Positions 1-12,696 of a DNA stretch of 64,000 nucleotides are shown here, piece after piece. Every line of letters starts with the position of its first letter. Position 1 is the first letter of the stretch. The notes below the pieces were generated by a model that ran no database searches, was not told the origin of the DNA, and worked only from the letters and a program-made list of their open reading frames with translations. The stretch covers positions 50,129,733-50,193,732 of the forward strand of contig NC_068571.1 in the NCBI RefSeq assembly GCF_025698545.1. The letters run 5' to 3'. A program made the position numbers and the translations under genes. The stretch is from Gossypium raimondii (lineage: Eukaryota; Streptophyta; Magnoliopsida; Malvales; Malvaceae).

Positions 1-1605
1 TGTGGCCTGGGTTTGAGTCACGTTAATCGCATTGTTGTTAGGGCTTTTACCTCCTCTTGTAATTCACAAAAAAAAAGGGAGAGAGAGTTAATTCTCTTCT
101 TCTACAACCGGATAAGTAACCAAAAACAAAAGAGAAAAGAAATTCTCTCAAGTCTCCACCATTGCCATAACTTGCCAAAGAGAAATTAGTAAGTTTCTTT
201 GCAATTTTATTGTTAAATTATGTTACATATGAAGAACCCAAGCATTAGATTAATGAATTAATAAGTTTTATGTAAATTTTGGAAAATTTTGGAAAGTTAA
301 TATAAATAAGATAAAATTCATGCAAGTGAGAAGATAACTTTTATGATGAAAGCATGTTAGAAAGGTGATAAAAAAAGTATGAATATAAATTAGGATCAAA
401 TGTGAATTATTTGATTAATTGTGTTTTAATAAGGACTTAAGTGAAAAGGAGAAAACTTTAATGAATAATAAAAATAGGAGTCCTTGTACTATATTTATTA
501 AAGCGGATTTAAATTGATCGAGTAAATTGTGAAAAATGAGTGTTTTGGATATTAGGACATATAGGACTAACTTGAATAAAATACATTCATGTATATAATG
601 TATTGATTTGTATTTGAATTGTGTGATTAATGAATTTCCTATATCTAAATTTTATGCGTAACTAAAGACGATGCGAGATGTTGAAAAATAAAAGGAAAGG
701 CAAAACAATTGACGAATGACTAATTTAGTTTGTACTATCATAATTCGGGTTTTATAAATAAGATTTACCAACTTTAGATTTTAAATTTTAACCAAGGTAA
801 AATAGTAAATTTAAAATTTAGAAAATAAATAAAAATAAAGATTTAAAGATTTATATAACAAACAAACTAAAGAAAAGAAAAGACAAAATCTCTAAAAGGT
901 TCGCAAACACAACATTATGTATATGTTTTATTAAACTTTCATTTTATATATTTAATAGCAGATGATTTTTTGTAGATTTTCTATCATAATGTTGTAGATA
1001 AATTTGTTGGTTAATGTGTAGGATAAATTTTTCTTTTATTTTATATTTATTGAATGATGTAATTTTATTTGTGAAGTTTATTGAGGATTATTTTAAATAA
1101 TTGATTGATATTTTTATATTTGAAATGATTTGATCTGATTCATTTTTTATTATATATATTAAGTTGTTTTAAAAAATATTGATAAATTCAAAATAATCCA
1201 TTAAAACAGGCCGATATACATACCAATTCCAATGTGTCCGTGGATGAGAATGAACCCTGTTTTCCAAAATAATCCTAAAACCCACATATTTACCCATTCT
1301 TTTTCAAACTGACGTATTTGCCTAAATTCGGCCCTTTATGGGTCCATCATGTGGCTAAAGTCTGCTTGAGCATCTGATAAGGCTGAGAGGTAAAGGGTAT
1401 TAGGCCTTTACTGGTACTGTTCTGATTGATTCTAGGAATTAGTTTTTCTTCTAAATTTCTTTCCTATCTTTTTTTTAAATTAATATTTTAATAATTAAAC
1501 TGTTATATTTTATATTTTATTAATATAAATTATGCATGTCAAATTTAATGTAAGTTAAAATTTATATTTATTTGTTTTATGTAAAAACTTCCAACTGTTC
1601 AATAA

Positions 1606-1636
<31 letters not shown>

Positions 1637-4600
1637 TTTAGATCGATATGATAGAGATATTGAATCGGTTTAAAATTTTGGATGTATGATAAGTACAATT
1701 ATATCGATAAATTCAACGGTTGAATCGTTAAAATATTAATTGTACAAAGAAATATATAAGAATGTAAAATTTATATTAATGTATGTAAATTCCTCCTATG
1801 TATGTATATATATATATATATATAAACAACATTATCAAGAATACAAAGCAACATAGCTTAAGGAAAGTAATGTTTTGATGTCATGGGACCAATTTGTTAT
1901 TTAATAATCGTAACACTAATGACGTGATAATCAGTGGATCCAAAGTTTAATTAAATGCTAATAGTTATAACATTAATAGTGAAAATTTATTAATAAAATA
2001 AATATATTTGAAATTATTTTATATTTTATGTAAAAGCACTAAAAATAAAAAATTACAATTATTGTTATTTTTTAGTAATAATATTTTATTATATTTATTT
2101 ATAATATATATAAAACACAATTTGAACAAACTTTTGAGTTGACTAGAATATCGTTTATTTTCCATTATATTACTAAATTAATTTTAAAAGTAATTATAAT
2201 TTAACTTATAATTTTAATTAAAAAGTTGTGCTAATTTTAAAATAGAGTTATTATTTGAATAGAACTCAAAATATAAAATATAAAAACGTTTATGATAATT
2301 GTAATTATAATTTAATTTATAATCATTAATTAAAAATTTCGACATAAAAAATATTGTGTTAGTTTTTTAAAAGAAAAATCGTGTTAATTTTATTGATGTA
2401 AAATAGAGCAACTATGACTTAGTTAATATTAAAATTATATACCCATAAATGAAGACTTTTAGTATTATAATAAATTAAAAAATATATAAAAATGGATAAT
2501 TAAAGCAATGATATTTTGAAAAATTAAATGATATTGTAACTTTTTGGTTAAGTGACTAAAACGAAACTTTACTTATAATTTAATGAATGATGATAATTTA
2601 TTCTATTTAATAATGAAGAGAGAGTATATATTTTTGAGTGGAGTTGATGAAATTTGAGTAATAGTGGGATTATAGGTCATGCACAATTTGGTTAAGGGAT
2701 AGTTTCTAGCTGTATTGTTGCATTCATGACTGACGGTGACGGCACTAAATGAATGAATGGTGCATAATTCCATTAATCATCGATGCCATCAATAATATGT
2801 ATGATCATGATTTATGAAGGAAAAGGAAAAGGAGAGAAGGAAGATGCAGATGTTTAGATATTTTAAACATGAGTAAAACAAAATAAGATACGAGATAAAA
2901 AATAAATGTATAAAATAATATTTATATAATATTAAATTATGACACATTCACGATGTGGATAAAAATTATATTTATAAAAAAGTTAAATAAAAAATAATGA
3001 AATTTTGATTGAAATTGTAAATTTGAGGTTCGAGTCTCAAGTTTTATATTTATTTTAGGTTTAAATTGTCTTTTTATAGACTTTATATAAAAAGATAAAA
3101 CACACTTACAGTAATATTTGTTTTAAGTATTTCCGTAATTAGATTGATGTTAATTGAATTCGTGACATCAATATTGAGTCAATGGCTTAATGATATAGAT
3201 AAATAATTAAAGTGTTATATTTATTTGATAAATTAGAAACTTATTAATCCTCAAAATAGAAATACAAATTGAGAATTGTAAACTCAGTTTGGTTTCTAAA
3301 AATATTTTTAATACGAAACTCTAATCCAAAACTTAATAAATCAGGATCATCATATCGATTATCAAGAACAAAATTAGATGCGAAAGCGTGCCTGAATCCA
3401 TCAATTTCTAAAATCTTCAAATAATGTAGTTTTGATATTTCAAATTAACATGCAAGTAACTTAGAAAATAGCTTTCTCTATTCTAAAGATGGAATATCGA
3501 AAAGTTACATATATATAATTTAGGACTATAACCCTAATATATAACTTTGCACATTAACCTTATTTTCTAATAAACCTATCATCAATTAGAAATTAGTTAT
3601 TAGGGTATCTACACATATTTGGTCCATGCTTTACTTAATAACTGAAGTGGGCTAACATTTTATGATAGTAAATAATAACATGTAATGATTTTTATTACAT
3701 ATGTGATGTCTATATTTTTCTAGCATAAGACTCTAAATTTTAATTATTCAGATCTGAATCTCACCTATATAAACTATGTATAAACGAATTAGCTTGAATT
3801 AAGTTAAATTTAGTTGAGTTCTTATAATAATTAATTCTGATACTAAATTTTTATATTAACAATAGCTTTTGATGTAGTCATATCTTCGTGAGTATATGTG
3901 TATGTGATAAGATTCAATGGATTGATAGATCAAATCTAGGAAGGATTTATAAGGGGGAAAGTGGTTGCCTTTATATCCTAGTCATTGAAAAGGAGTAGTT
4001 AAGACCTAAACCATGTGCTTGTATGTTAGCATTCACATGATCAAGCCATGTGGAGAGGGGATGGAACGATAGAGGAAGAACATGATCGTAAGTGGTAAGG
4101 ACATGCCATGCATCGCACCTTGAACCTAATTACAAACAATAACTCGTCTTCATCTTTATCTAAAATACTATATACATAGGCCCTGCCCTACATAAATTTT
4201 AAATAATTAGGGTTTTTTTTTCAATATTTTGGCCTTTTCAGATGGTTTAGGCCACAAAACCTTTGTTCTAAGCATTCCGGGGAAAAAAAATAAAGTATTT
4301 AGGCTTTTGGATCACTCGATCCAACACATCAAAAACAAACAATGATAAATCTCCCATTAAGAAGACAATCTCAGCACAAATAATTTTGGGGGTTTTTTTT
4401 TTTTTGTAAACAAAAAGGGTTTTGAAGACATGAATATGATTGTCCCTTCCCCAACATTTCCACATGAAATTCTATACACCATAATTGGTTTTGACTACTT
4501 TTTTTTTGTTTTGTTTTTTTTGCTTCATATCCAAAGATCTAACCTTTTTGACTCTTGAGTTTTTCCCCTCTTAATTTTCACTAAGCTGTGCAATTCAAGG

Positions 4601-5283
4601 GAAACCCTTTTACTCTATGACAGTTTGTACGACCAAAAAGAAAAGGTTGCTATATTTACTAGGTTTATCATTCCCTTTGTTAGACAAGACAAACTCTTGT
4701 TATTTTCAACATTTTATTTCCCAAATCTTGATGATTCCAGACAGTGTTGCCTCGTGATTAAGTTCAATTTTCAAACGGGCTTCAAGCTTGTCGTATTTGT
4801 GACCGTTTATATTTACCGGGGGGCCATTTGTTGTGTAATTAACTAAACATGTAATGTGATGTAGTGTCCTTTTCCTGACAATAGAGCAAAAACCGGTTTA
4901 GATATTAAATTTGTAAGAGATGATTGAGAAATCAAGGAGTAACCAAAGGAAATGATTGGATTAGTTGTGTTACATAAGAGCCAAAACTGACCCAATAATT
5001 TAGCCTTAGGGCTACCTCTTTGACTTGAATGATTATACATGCATGTGGAACAAGTCTTGGAGCTATGTATTCTTTTTTATTATCAAGGGAACCAATCTCC
5101 AGCAGGCTACTGTAATAGGTAAAATTGCAACATGCATTTTTCTTGAGATACTGAAAGTGAAAGTGGTAGATGAAGTTATTGTATTTGTATGTAACGTAAT
5201 GTTAGCGAATTGTGATGAAATAAAATATTTTTAAAAATCATTAAAGTAAAGATAATAACTGTGTATAGATTAACTATAAATTC
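1..5283. other. AT-rich gene-free stretch
   Basis: I find no coding region. Open frames are short and lie in low-complexity sequence. Positions 1-230 are less AT-rich and contain a GA-rich stretch that could be a transcript leader or repeat end, but nothing fixes it. Positions about 1200-1430 form a second, more mixed-composition island of unknown nature. There are AT dinucleotide tracts at 1606-1631 and 1805-1824. A sequence like a tRNA B box (GGTTCGAGTC) lies near 3022 without a convincing A box. Confidence 0.6.
1606..1631. repeat. (AT)n microsatellite
   Basis: Uninterrupted alternating AT run of about 26 bases. A second one of about 20 bases lies at 1805-1824. Confidence 0.9.
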
Positions 5284-5644
5284 TGTTAGAGTTTGTATGT
5301 TTTGAATCTCGTCACTTGCTGAAGAAATAAATACAATAGCAAAATAAGGGGATTTGTGGGGGCGAGAGGCACAAAACTTCAGTATGGACCATATCGCACA
5401 AGTTGAGTCCGTATAGAATTCTACTTCTACTATTTGACTTTGATTAGAATATGGTTTTTCAACCTTTAAATAGATGTAATCGAAGCTCCTCTTGTATTAT
5501 TCGTTTTTCAGCATTAGTGAATTTCTTCTCATTTGCCGTGATTTTTTTTCGAAATGGTTTCCATATAAAATCCATGTTCTTATTTCTTCTTTTTTTCTTT
5601 TTCTTATTGTTTTACGATCATTCTATTACATATTTATCATAACA
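5284..5644 (+). mobile_element. Solo LTR, small LTR family (copy 1)
   Basis: Starts TGTTAG and ends ATAACA. It shares order and wording with the LTR at 15631-15981: an early CTCGTCACTTG-like block, a CACAAGTTGA block, a TTTGATTAGAA block, TTTTTCAA, and a late TTTTTTTCGAAATG block followed by a T-rich end. Length is 361 bp. The 5 bases on each side (AATTC and AAGAT) do not match, so either the target duplication has decayed or the termini have been exchanged. No internal retroelement sequence adjoins it, so it looks like a solo LTR. Confidence 0.7.
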
Positions 5645-6685
5645 AAGATAAAAATATAAGAGAGGCTAAAGGTAACAAAAAGTTCAAACTATGTAATGAT
5701 GATAAACTCATTAACATGCCATTATTTAATCAACTTTGCTGAATCAAAAGTAAAACTATATAATGAGATAAAATCAATTTCCAAACAGGTGAAACATCAT
5801 GGAATTCCTTTCCTAAACCCAAACATTAATTTTAAGTCTTGAGAAAGTTGAAAAACAAGCAAATATTGGTTTGGGGTTGAATTGTAATATTTTGAGGGAT
5901 TCAGAACATAATTTTTCTTATTTTATTAGTTGTAACTTTATACATTTTAAGGGTTTAAAATTTTTTTGTCACCTGTCTCGTGGCTAATTATGTTGTTTTC
6001 TTAAAAGAAGAGCAAGCTGTTTTCATAACAACGAAATAAATAGACATGAAAAGACAGGTCAAATTTATCAAATCCTTGTAGAAACTTTATGTAAATGGTA
6101 AAAAAGATAGCAATTTGTTGTCATAACACAACCACTAATTGTAGTTAATCAATGTTTTAATTAGGAAATGCTTGGAGATACTCTACTTTTTTATGTAAAA
6201 AAAAGGCAATTCTTTTAATGCTTAATAGATAAATTTATTTAAAAATAAAAATTAAACTCGCAAAAAAAATTGTAGCTTTTAATGAGTCATTCACTGTCAA
6301 ACTTTTAAAAGAGTCATAATGATTTTTTAATGAAAATACTAATTAAAATGTTAATTTTAAACACAACAAATTGCATGATAATTTTCGTGCACTCCATATA
6401 CTATTATTTTGAATTTTTTATGAACTTTTTTATAATTTTAATTTTAATATTTTTTATTTGTAAATTATTTGTTGACGTAACATATAAGACAAATAGAGTT
6501 ATGTTAACAGGATGAGCACAATAACTGTCATGTGAGTGAACAAGCCAATAACATTAAAAATTAATGTTTTAATCACTATTTCTATTAAAAAAGCAATTTG
6601 ACTCTTTTCGGATGATTAAGGGCCAAATTTAGTTAAAGAAAGAATAAGGTCCAAATTGACAAAAAAATATAAACATTGAAGGTTA
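5645..6685. other. AT-rich intergenic stretch
   Basis: No gene or recognisable element seen; poly-A/T rich with short chance open frames only. Confidence 0.5.
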
Positions 6686-6920
6686 AAATTATCATTATGC
6701 CTTTACGAGAACAAACATGATATAAATTACTTTTTTCTTGAATTCAATAGTATCTAGAAAGTCACCTAATAATTCGATTTGGTGTAATTGCATGTAATTA
6801 CAAATTATCATTATGCCGTTATAAAAATGAACATGATATTAAATTACTTTTTTCTTGAATTCAATAGTATTTGGAAAGCCACCAAGTAATTGGATTTGGA
6901 TTTAATTGCATGTAATTGCA
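6686..6920 (+). repeat. Two-unit tandem duplication, about 116 bp
   Basis: Units start at 6686 and 6802 with AAATTATCATTATGCC. Both continue through CTTTTTTCTTGAATTCAATA and then TGCATGTAATT. The units differ at scattered positions, so the duplication is not recent. It forms the left end of repeat X copy 1. Confidence 0.8.
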
Positions 6921-8110
6921 CAATAATGGCATGCTTGGGAAACCTTGTAATTGGTGGATCCCATGGAATTTGGTGTAATTGGAGCACCTCAATTACACTT
7001 TTTCTTAGGAGAAGGGGGAGAAGTGAGGATTGAAAAAATTACACCCGAATCTAATTTTTTTTAAAAATCATTTTATACAACTTATAAAAATTATATTATA
7101 AGTATGAATACCTATGAGCATTTGGGAGCTATGACAAAAAATTACTTATATTATTATCCTAAAATATATATTATAAAAATAGTTTGTGTTTTTTATAAAA
7201 TTATAACAAAAATATATACTATTTAAATCTTAATAAAAAATTCAAGTTAAGGTCAAAAGTTTATTATAAAAACAATTTACATATTATAAAAGTGTTATGA
7301 TATATTTATTTATAAAATTTATGGCTAAAAAGTATGGACATAACTTATTTATGTGTCCATGATATGTATTATAAAAATAATATACTTAGTTATAAAAAAT
7401 ATTATAAGAAGTGTTATGAAGGTTATTGGACAATTTATAAAACCTTACTTATAAATGTTATATATTATAAATTTTATATTATTATTGACTTAATTTACAT
7501 ATTATAAAAATAGATATAACCTAAGATAAGTCTTCCATTAAGTTTATATCGGTTTTATAGTTAAAGATACTGAGCTATTTAGATTATGAACCCAAATATT
7601 ATTAGGTGGATGCTAATTATGCAAATACAAAAGTTTTCTTGCACTATATTATAGAGTATGATACAAATTTAGAAAATAGTGTAAAAAACAAGCACCATAA
7701 ACAACTCACGTACTCTTTGAGACATTTAAGGCTCTGAAATGTGGTTGAAAAGACATTTATTATATTAAAAAAATTTACATATTAACATCATTACCTTTGA
7801 ATCGTAGTAGCAAATTGTATAGTTCATAACTTCAATCGTATTATGAACTACTTTTTAGACTAACATAATACATATGATAGTTGGATTTTAATTTTGCTAC
7901 AAAAATATTTTTATCATACTAATAATTTTATAATAATTGATATTTAAAAAATATAAATTATGTAACTGTGTAATTACAATTTGTACTGCTAAACATGATA
8001 TAGAGAATTACGATATAATTATATTTTGCTAGCCAAACACGTATGAAAAATTATAATTTTTTGTAATTACACTTTTGTTCAATTACTCTGTATGGTCTAA
8101 ACAAATATGT
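6686..8110 (+). mobile_element. Large non-autonomous repeat 'X', copy 1
   Basis: Non-coding, very AT-rich. Its interior matches the reverse complement of 13931-15520 over long stretches: TATAAAAGTGTTATGATATA, GGACATAACTTATTT and GGTCAAAAGTTTATTATAAA all occur in both, in the same order. The left end holds TGTAATTGCATGTAATTAC motifs in two tandem units. The right end has TGTAATTACAC before CTAAACAAATATG. No transposase frame is present. The superfamily is uncertain; the long simple-sequence interior with TTGGAAAGC/CCAAACA-type ends would suit a MITE-like DNA element. Boundaries are approximate. Confidence 0.6.
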
Positions 8111-9626
8111 AATAATGTAAAAAAAAAACTGTCTTAAATTAATAATTCTATGTGCATAGGTAAAGCAAATAAATCTAATTAAGGGAAGCAGTAAAATTTA
8201 TGTTTGAGCTGGAAATAAAATTATAAAATTTTGAAGAATTAAATTCAAAATAAATTATTAATTGTAGAAAATAAAAACATTTTTTATTTAACTAAAAGCT
8301 AAAAGCTTTTGAATTTTTTAAACAAATTTATTATAAATTTTGATTATATCTACTCATTTCAACTTATAGCCACAGAATTCGAATCCACATTATAAGAAAC
8401 TTTTCCCACCTCCACTTTGCCCCTTATGGCTTATGTAATTAATCATTCAGATTTATTTTGAATTTAGAAAGAAAAAAGAAAAAAGAACAGCTACTATTTA
8501 ATTAGTACATATAACGTCAATTAAGCAGAGTTGAAAATTAGAATAAGGGTGGGAAGTGCTTGCCAGTTTCTTTATTGGGAGTGAAAAGAGAAGAATATGC
8601 TCGTCTTGGTAAGTGTGGGTACTGCCTTCACAGTTCACACCCAAAATGCATCACATATTTCACATTTCTTCTTCACCTGGAAATATCATACAATTGGTTT
8701 ATTTACGTAATTCAATGAATTTTGACAGCCACGATCTAATGATTCAATTCAATCCAACATCTTAATTTAAAGATTATATCTTTAAAAATATTTCCCTACC
8801 ATTAGATACCATCTGCAGGGTGGGCAATCAATCACATTCAGTGTCCCCTTTTTCTTTAATCTTTTTGCAGCGCCAATCCCCAACCAAAAGCCTGCGCATC
8901 GTTGAAAACGGAACCTTAACCCCCTTTCAAACCTAACATCTCTACCCAAGTTGGTCACTTTTACCATCCGTGATCCCCTCACTATGGAATTTTGTCATCA
9001 TCTTATGTTTTTCATTTTATTCCATTATGCTTTCCTAAATCATCTTAAGAACTAAGAAAGTTGTTTGTTTAAGAAACATATATGTTTCCCCTGAATTCAA
9101 TTTCCTTGTATCAAAATTCCCATTATACATACAACTTGCAAAAGAAGCAAGGCTAAAAAGTGGATCCGCCCATCACGCAAATCCCTGTGATAGACAGTAA
9201 TAATTTGGTTGATATGTTGTTTGTTTACTGTTATATGCTTATATCCCTACAGGTTGAAAATGACAACCATGACTCTGTCTAGTTCTAGACAGCTAGCTTG
9301 AATTGTTTAAAATTTGGCAATGAAAGTGATTTATCATACAAGGTTAGGAACCTTGTAAAGCAAAAAAGTGAAAACAGAAATTCCCACAATTCATACTCAC
9401 AATCCATAATTGGAAAACAGAGCAGTGGATAAAAATATCATAGTAACATATATATCTCATAACAGGGCTTACTGTACATTAACCATCATCAAATGGGGTC
9501 ACCTGATAGGCCTAAATGGAGGGGTTTACATGACTTGTGAAAATAGTGATAAGGTTGTGAAGAATGAGTTAAATTAGCAAATGCCATTAGCATGGAAGAA
9601 AGGCTGATAATAATAATCATAATATC
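8111..9626. other. Intergenic, 3' side of the ERF gene
   Basis: No gene or clear repeat recognised. The 9100-9626 part should include the 3' untranslated region of the minus-strand ERF gene, but I cannot fix the polyadenylation site. Confidence 0.4.
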
Positions 9627-10274
9627 CTATTGGGAATAGACATTGCATAGTTCAATGGAACCATAGTGAAGCAGTTCCTCAATCATTTGTTCAATATGAT
9701 CCTCTTCAAGAGGTTTGAACTGCTGGGTGGTTTCAACTTGAGCTGATTTGGCCTCTGTCTCTGCCAATGATCTTTTTTCCACTAGCCGAACTCCGGTTCC
9801 GCTGTCCCTTGCTGCAATGCCGTCGTCGTCGTTGTTGTTGCTAATAACAAGTGGAGTGAGCGCCTTATTTTGTGGCTTCTGAACTGACTTCTGTTTTGTG
9901 ATTTGAAGCGAAGCCATGTAGCATTTGTGTAGTTTCGCAGTCAAAGTTGCTGAGAGAAGCTTGGATGACGACGACTGAAGTGCATTGGGATTGTAAGGGA
10001 AGTTGGTTCTAGCCCTTGGTCCACACATAAGCCTTGCTGCTTCATCGTAGGCACGGGCCGCATCTTCCGCGGTTTCAAATGTTCCTAACCAAATTCTAGT
10101 TTTCCTGCACAAACGCAACATTTTTTTCCATCAAGGACTACAACAAATCATGCTCAAAAACACTGAAGCGTTCACGATTTTTTGAACTTACAACAGAGGG
10201 TGGCGAATTTCAGACACCCAAGAACCCCAATGCCTTTGTCGTACACCTCGATATCGTTGTTGTGGTCTTGCCAT
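9627..10274 (-). CDS. ERF003: AP2/ERF transcription factor, ERF003-like
   Basis: Two exons, complement(9627..10104, 10192..10274), giving 186 residues. The start ATG is at 10274; a longer open frame further upstream has no homology. The donor GTAAGT at 10191 and acceptor TGCAG before 10104 join in phase 2, with the intron falling inside the AP2 domain after HPLL. The single AP2/ERF domain spans about residues 8-64: [12 protein letters not shown] at the front, WLGTF at 33-37, RAYD at 45-48, ending TNFP. A conserved C-terminal block [20 protein letters not shown] follows a polar, Asn/Asp-rich linker. Family knowledge: a plant-specific nuclear DNA-binding protein recognising GCC-box-like sites. 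The whole layout matches Arabidopsis ERF003 (At5g25190) from memory, relatives of the SHINE/WIN group. Direct targets cannot be read from sequence. Confidence 0.93.
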
Positions 10275-11340
10275 GTTTGTGGGGAAAAAAAACAAACTGT
10301 TTGCGGAAATGCCTGAATGAACAAATGAAGCAAAGAGAGTGATGCTAGGCAGGGAAGGGAAGAAGAGGGCCTTTTTGTAGTTGACGCTTTGGCAAATTTA
10401 CTGTCATCCAACTTGAAAGCTTGTTGGGTCCCACAAAGAGTTCAAGGGTCTTCAATCTTGTGTTTTTATTTAGTTACAGTTGGAAATTTTATCAAGTGAT
10501 GATTATTGAAATAATAGTAGACTAGGTGAAGGGGAAAATTCAAACTGACCAAATTCAATTCACATGATTATAATAATAATAATATATGGTTTCACAAACA
10601 AACAATAGTCTAATATTAAAACTTTTGCTTTATCATTACCCTTCTTTGCTCATCAAAATCTAAGGTCACATTCCAAAAGATTCTTCATGTGAGTATGGGT
10701 CTTTTGAACTATAAAACAAAGAATAGAAAAAGTTTATACCTTGTTTTCAACTAATAAAAAAAACCCCATTTTTATTAAGCAATTCTTGTAATGAAATTAA
10801 GGGTTTTTAAGAACTTTTGTTTTGGCATGTTTGTTGATGACCAAATTGGCAATCATGTGAGTGGGTTTGCACACGGATTATTTGATATAAAACCAGCAAA
10901 GCGAATGGTTCCCTCTACGAAAGATTCTATACATCAATTTGCTGTGGGGAAAAAATGATTGAGTCAATCTTAATCTTGGACTGCCATCATTTTTTGATCA
11001 AATCCCATTCACTATTTATCACATCAATTTTCGCCCCCACAAATCACCTGATCTTTTTTGGCATAAACTCAAGAGGGCTATTTTTTTAATCCTTGACATA
11101 AACATCACTAATTAATAATTAATCAAGCAAAAATATGAAGGGTGATGGTGGTTCAACACGGAAGATAGAATTTTTTTTGTATAAAATAACATGGCTTACT
11201 TTACAAGTGGGATATAAATTATGAAAAATTAATTTTTGATTTAGTTGAGGACCAACTTGCAGGTTCTATATGTACTTTTCTGATATATTTTTTATTGTTT
11301 TTTTCACTTTCTTCATTCTTTACTCTTAAAGATAAACCTG

Positions 11341-11373
<33 letters not shown>

Positions 11374-12026
11374 TTCATAGGATAAAAATAGGAACAGACA
11401 AAAAAATTATAGGTAAAGATGGTGCAAATTGCAGCAAATTTGAAAAGAAAAACATAAGCATGTGTGCATAGATTGCTATGCATTAAACAAACCTTCCTCA
11501 GGTTCTATTATTGTTCACGTCTTCTCTAGCTTTAGCAATCCTCCATTGTGAAAATGGTAAATACTAACGTCATGTATATAGTAGTTCTTATACATTCTAC
11601 GTGAATTTATATATTTTTTGGATGATAAAAAACTGAAACCAATTACAAAATTATTCTAGTGTCATCGCGCATAAGCCGAACATTCAATTGTAATTGTTCC
11701 ACAACCTTTGTCAGAGTCTTCTAGAACGCTATTGAACCATAAAGGAAAACTCTCATCATCTCAGCCAATTTATGTGCAGTTATATTGGATTCTCTAGGAG
11801 TCTGTTGTATGACCACTCTTCATTATCTCCTACATAGTTCCTGAATTCTCAATACTAGACCCTTGTTCAAATGCCCACAAGACTTATCTAAAATGGCTTC
11901 CACAACTTGAGTGTAATCCGTTTCGACTCATATTTATTAATATATTTTATTTTCATATAATTAAGTAATTAACCACAATTAATATTATTTAAATTGTTAA
12001 ATATAATTTGAATATATTAATTATTT
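10275..12026. other. Upstream region of the ERF gene and AT-rich spacer
   Basis: The first few hundred bases should contain the minus-strand promoter; no element stands out enough to call. An AT dinucleotide tract lies at 11341-11367. No other gene seen. Confidence 0.4.
11341..11367. repeat. (AT)n microsatellite
   Basis: Pure AT dinucleotide run of 27 bases. Confidence 0.9.
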
Positions 12027-12140
12027 GGGTTAATATGTAGTTTGCCTCGTGAACTTGTCTAAAAGTACAAAGTTGGTATCTGAACTTTTTTTTGGACCTA
12101 GTTGGCACCTGTATTTTATCACCCAGGTTTGTACCTCCCC
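12027..12140 (+). repeat. Truncated MITE-like end
   Basis: Begins GGGTTAATATGTAGTTTG and carries the repeating phrase 'GTTGGTATCTGAACTT / GTTGGCACCTGTATTT'. This is the style of the long terminal repeats of Mutator-type MITEs in eudicots. No inverted partner lies nearby, so it is probably one end only. Assignment is by pattern and memory. Confidence 0.35.
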
Positions 12141-12696
12141 ACCGTTAGTTTATACTCTAAGCAAGGTTTTCATAACCATGTCGATGATCAAACCGGCCAG
12201 ACCATTAGATATACAGTTCGATTAAATAAATCATTAAAAATTTTTAAAAATAAAATAAAAAACCAATTCAATCGATTTTTAGCCTAGTTCAACCGGTCCA
12301 TACTAATTCGCGAGTCAACTAATCTAATGTTTTTCTCTAGGATTTGGTCGATCCGTTCAAACAATGATTCTAAGTCTCTTTACACTTTGTCATTTGGAAT
12401 TTAATCCTCCTACTTTAATTTTCAATAATTTAATCACTCTACTTTTTAGATTTAGAAATCCGCTTTCAAAAAATGTATATAACCACATAACATTTTAATT
12501 GAAAAGTTAACAATATAAAGAGTAAATTACGTTAGAAATTAAAATATAAGTATTAGAAGGATCAAAATTAAAAAATTATCATTTTCATAAAATGCAAAAA
12601 ATAAAATAACAAAAATGGTAAGTATGCGCATTTATCAACAAGAGGAAGGCCGAAAGTATTTTCCTTTAATATATAGCTAAATTAATTGAATGAAAG

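Noticed and set aside
3000-3060. Possible SINE or tRNA (GAGGTTCGAGTCTC)
   Set aside because: B-box-like word alone in AT-rich DNA; no A box or second copy that aligns.
4268-5234. Several 60-75 codon frames on both strands
   Set aside because: Short, overlapping, no shared family or splice-site logic.
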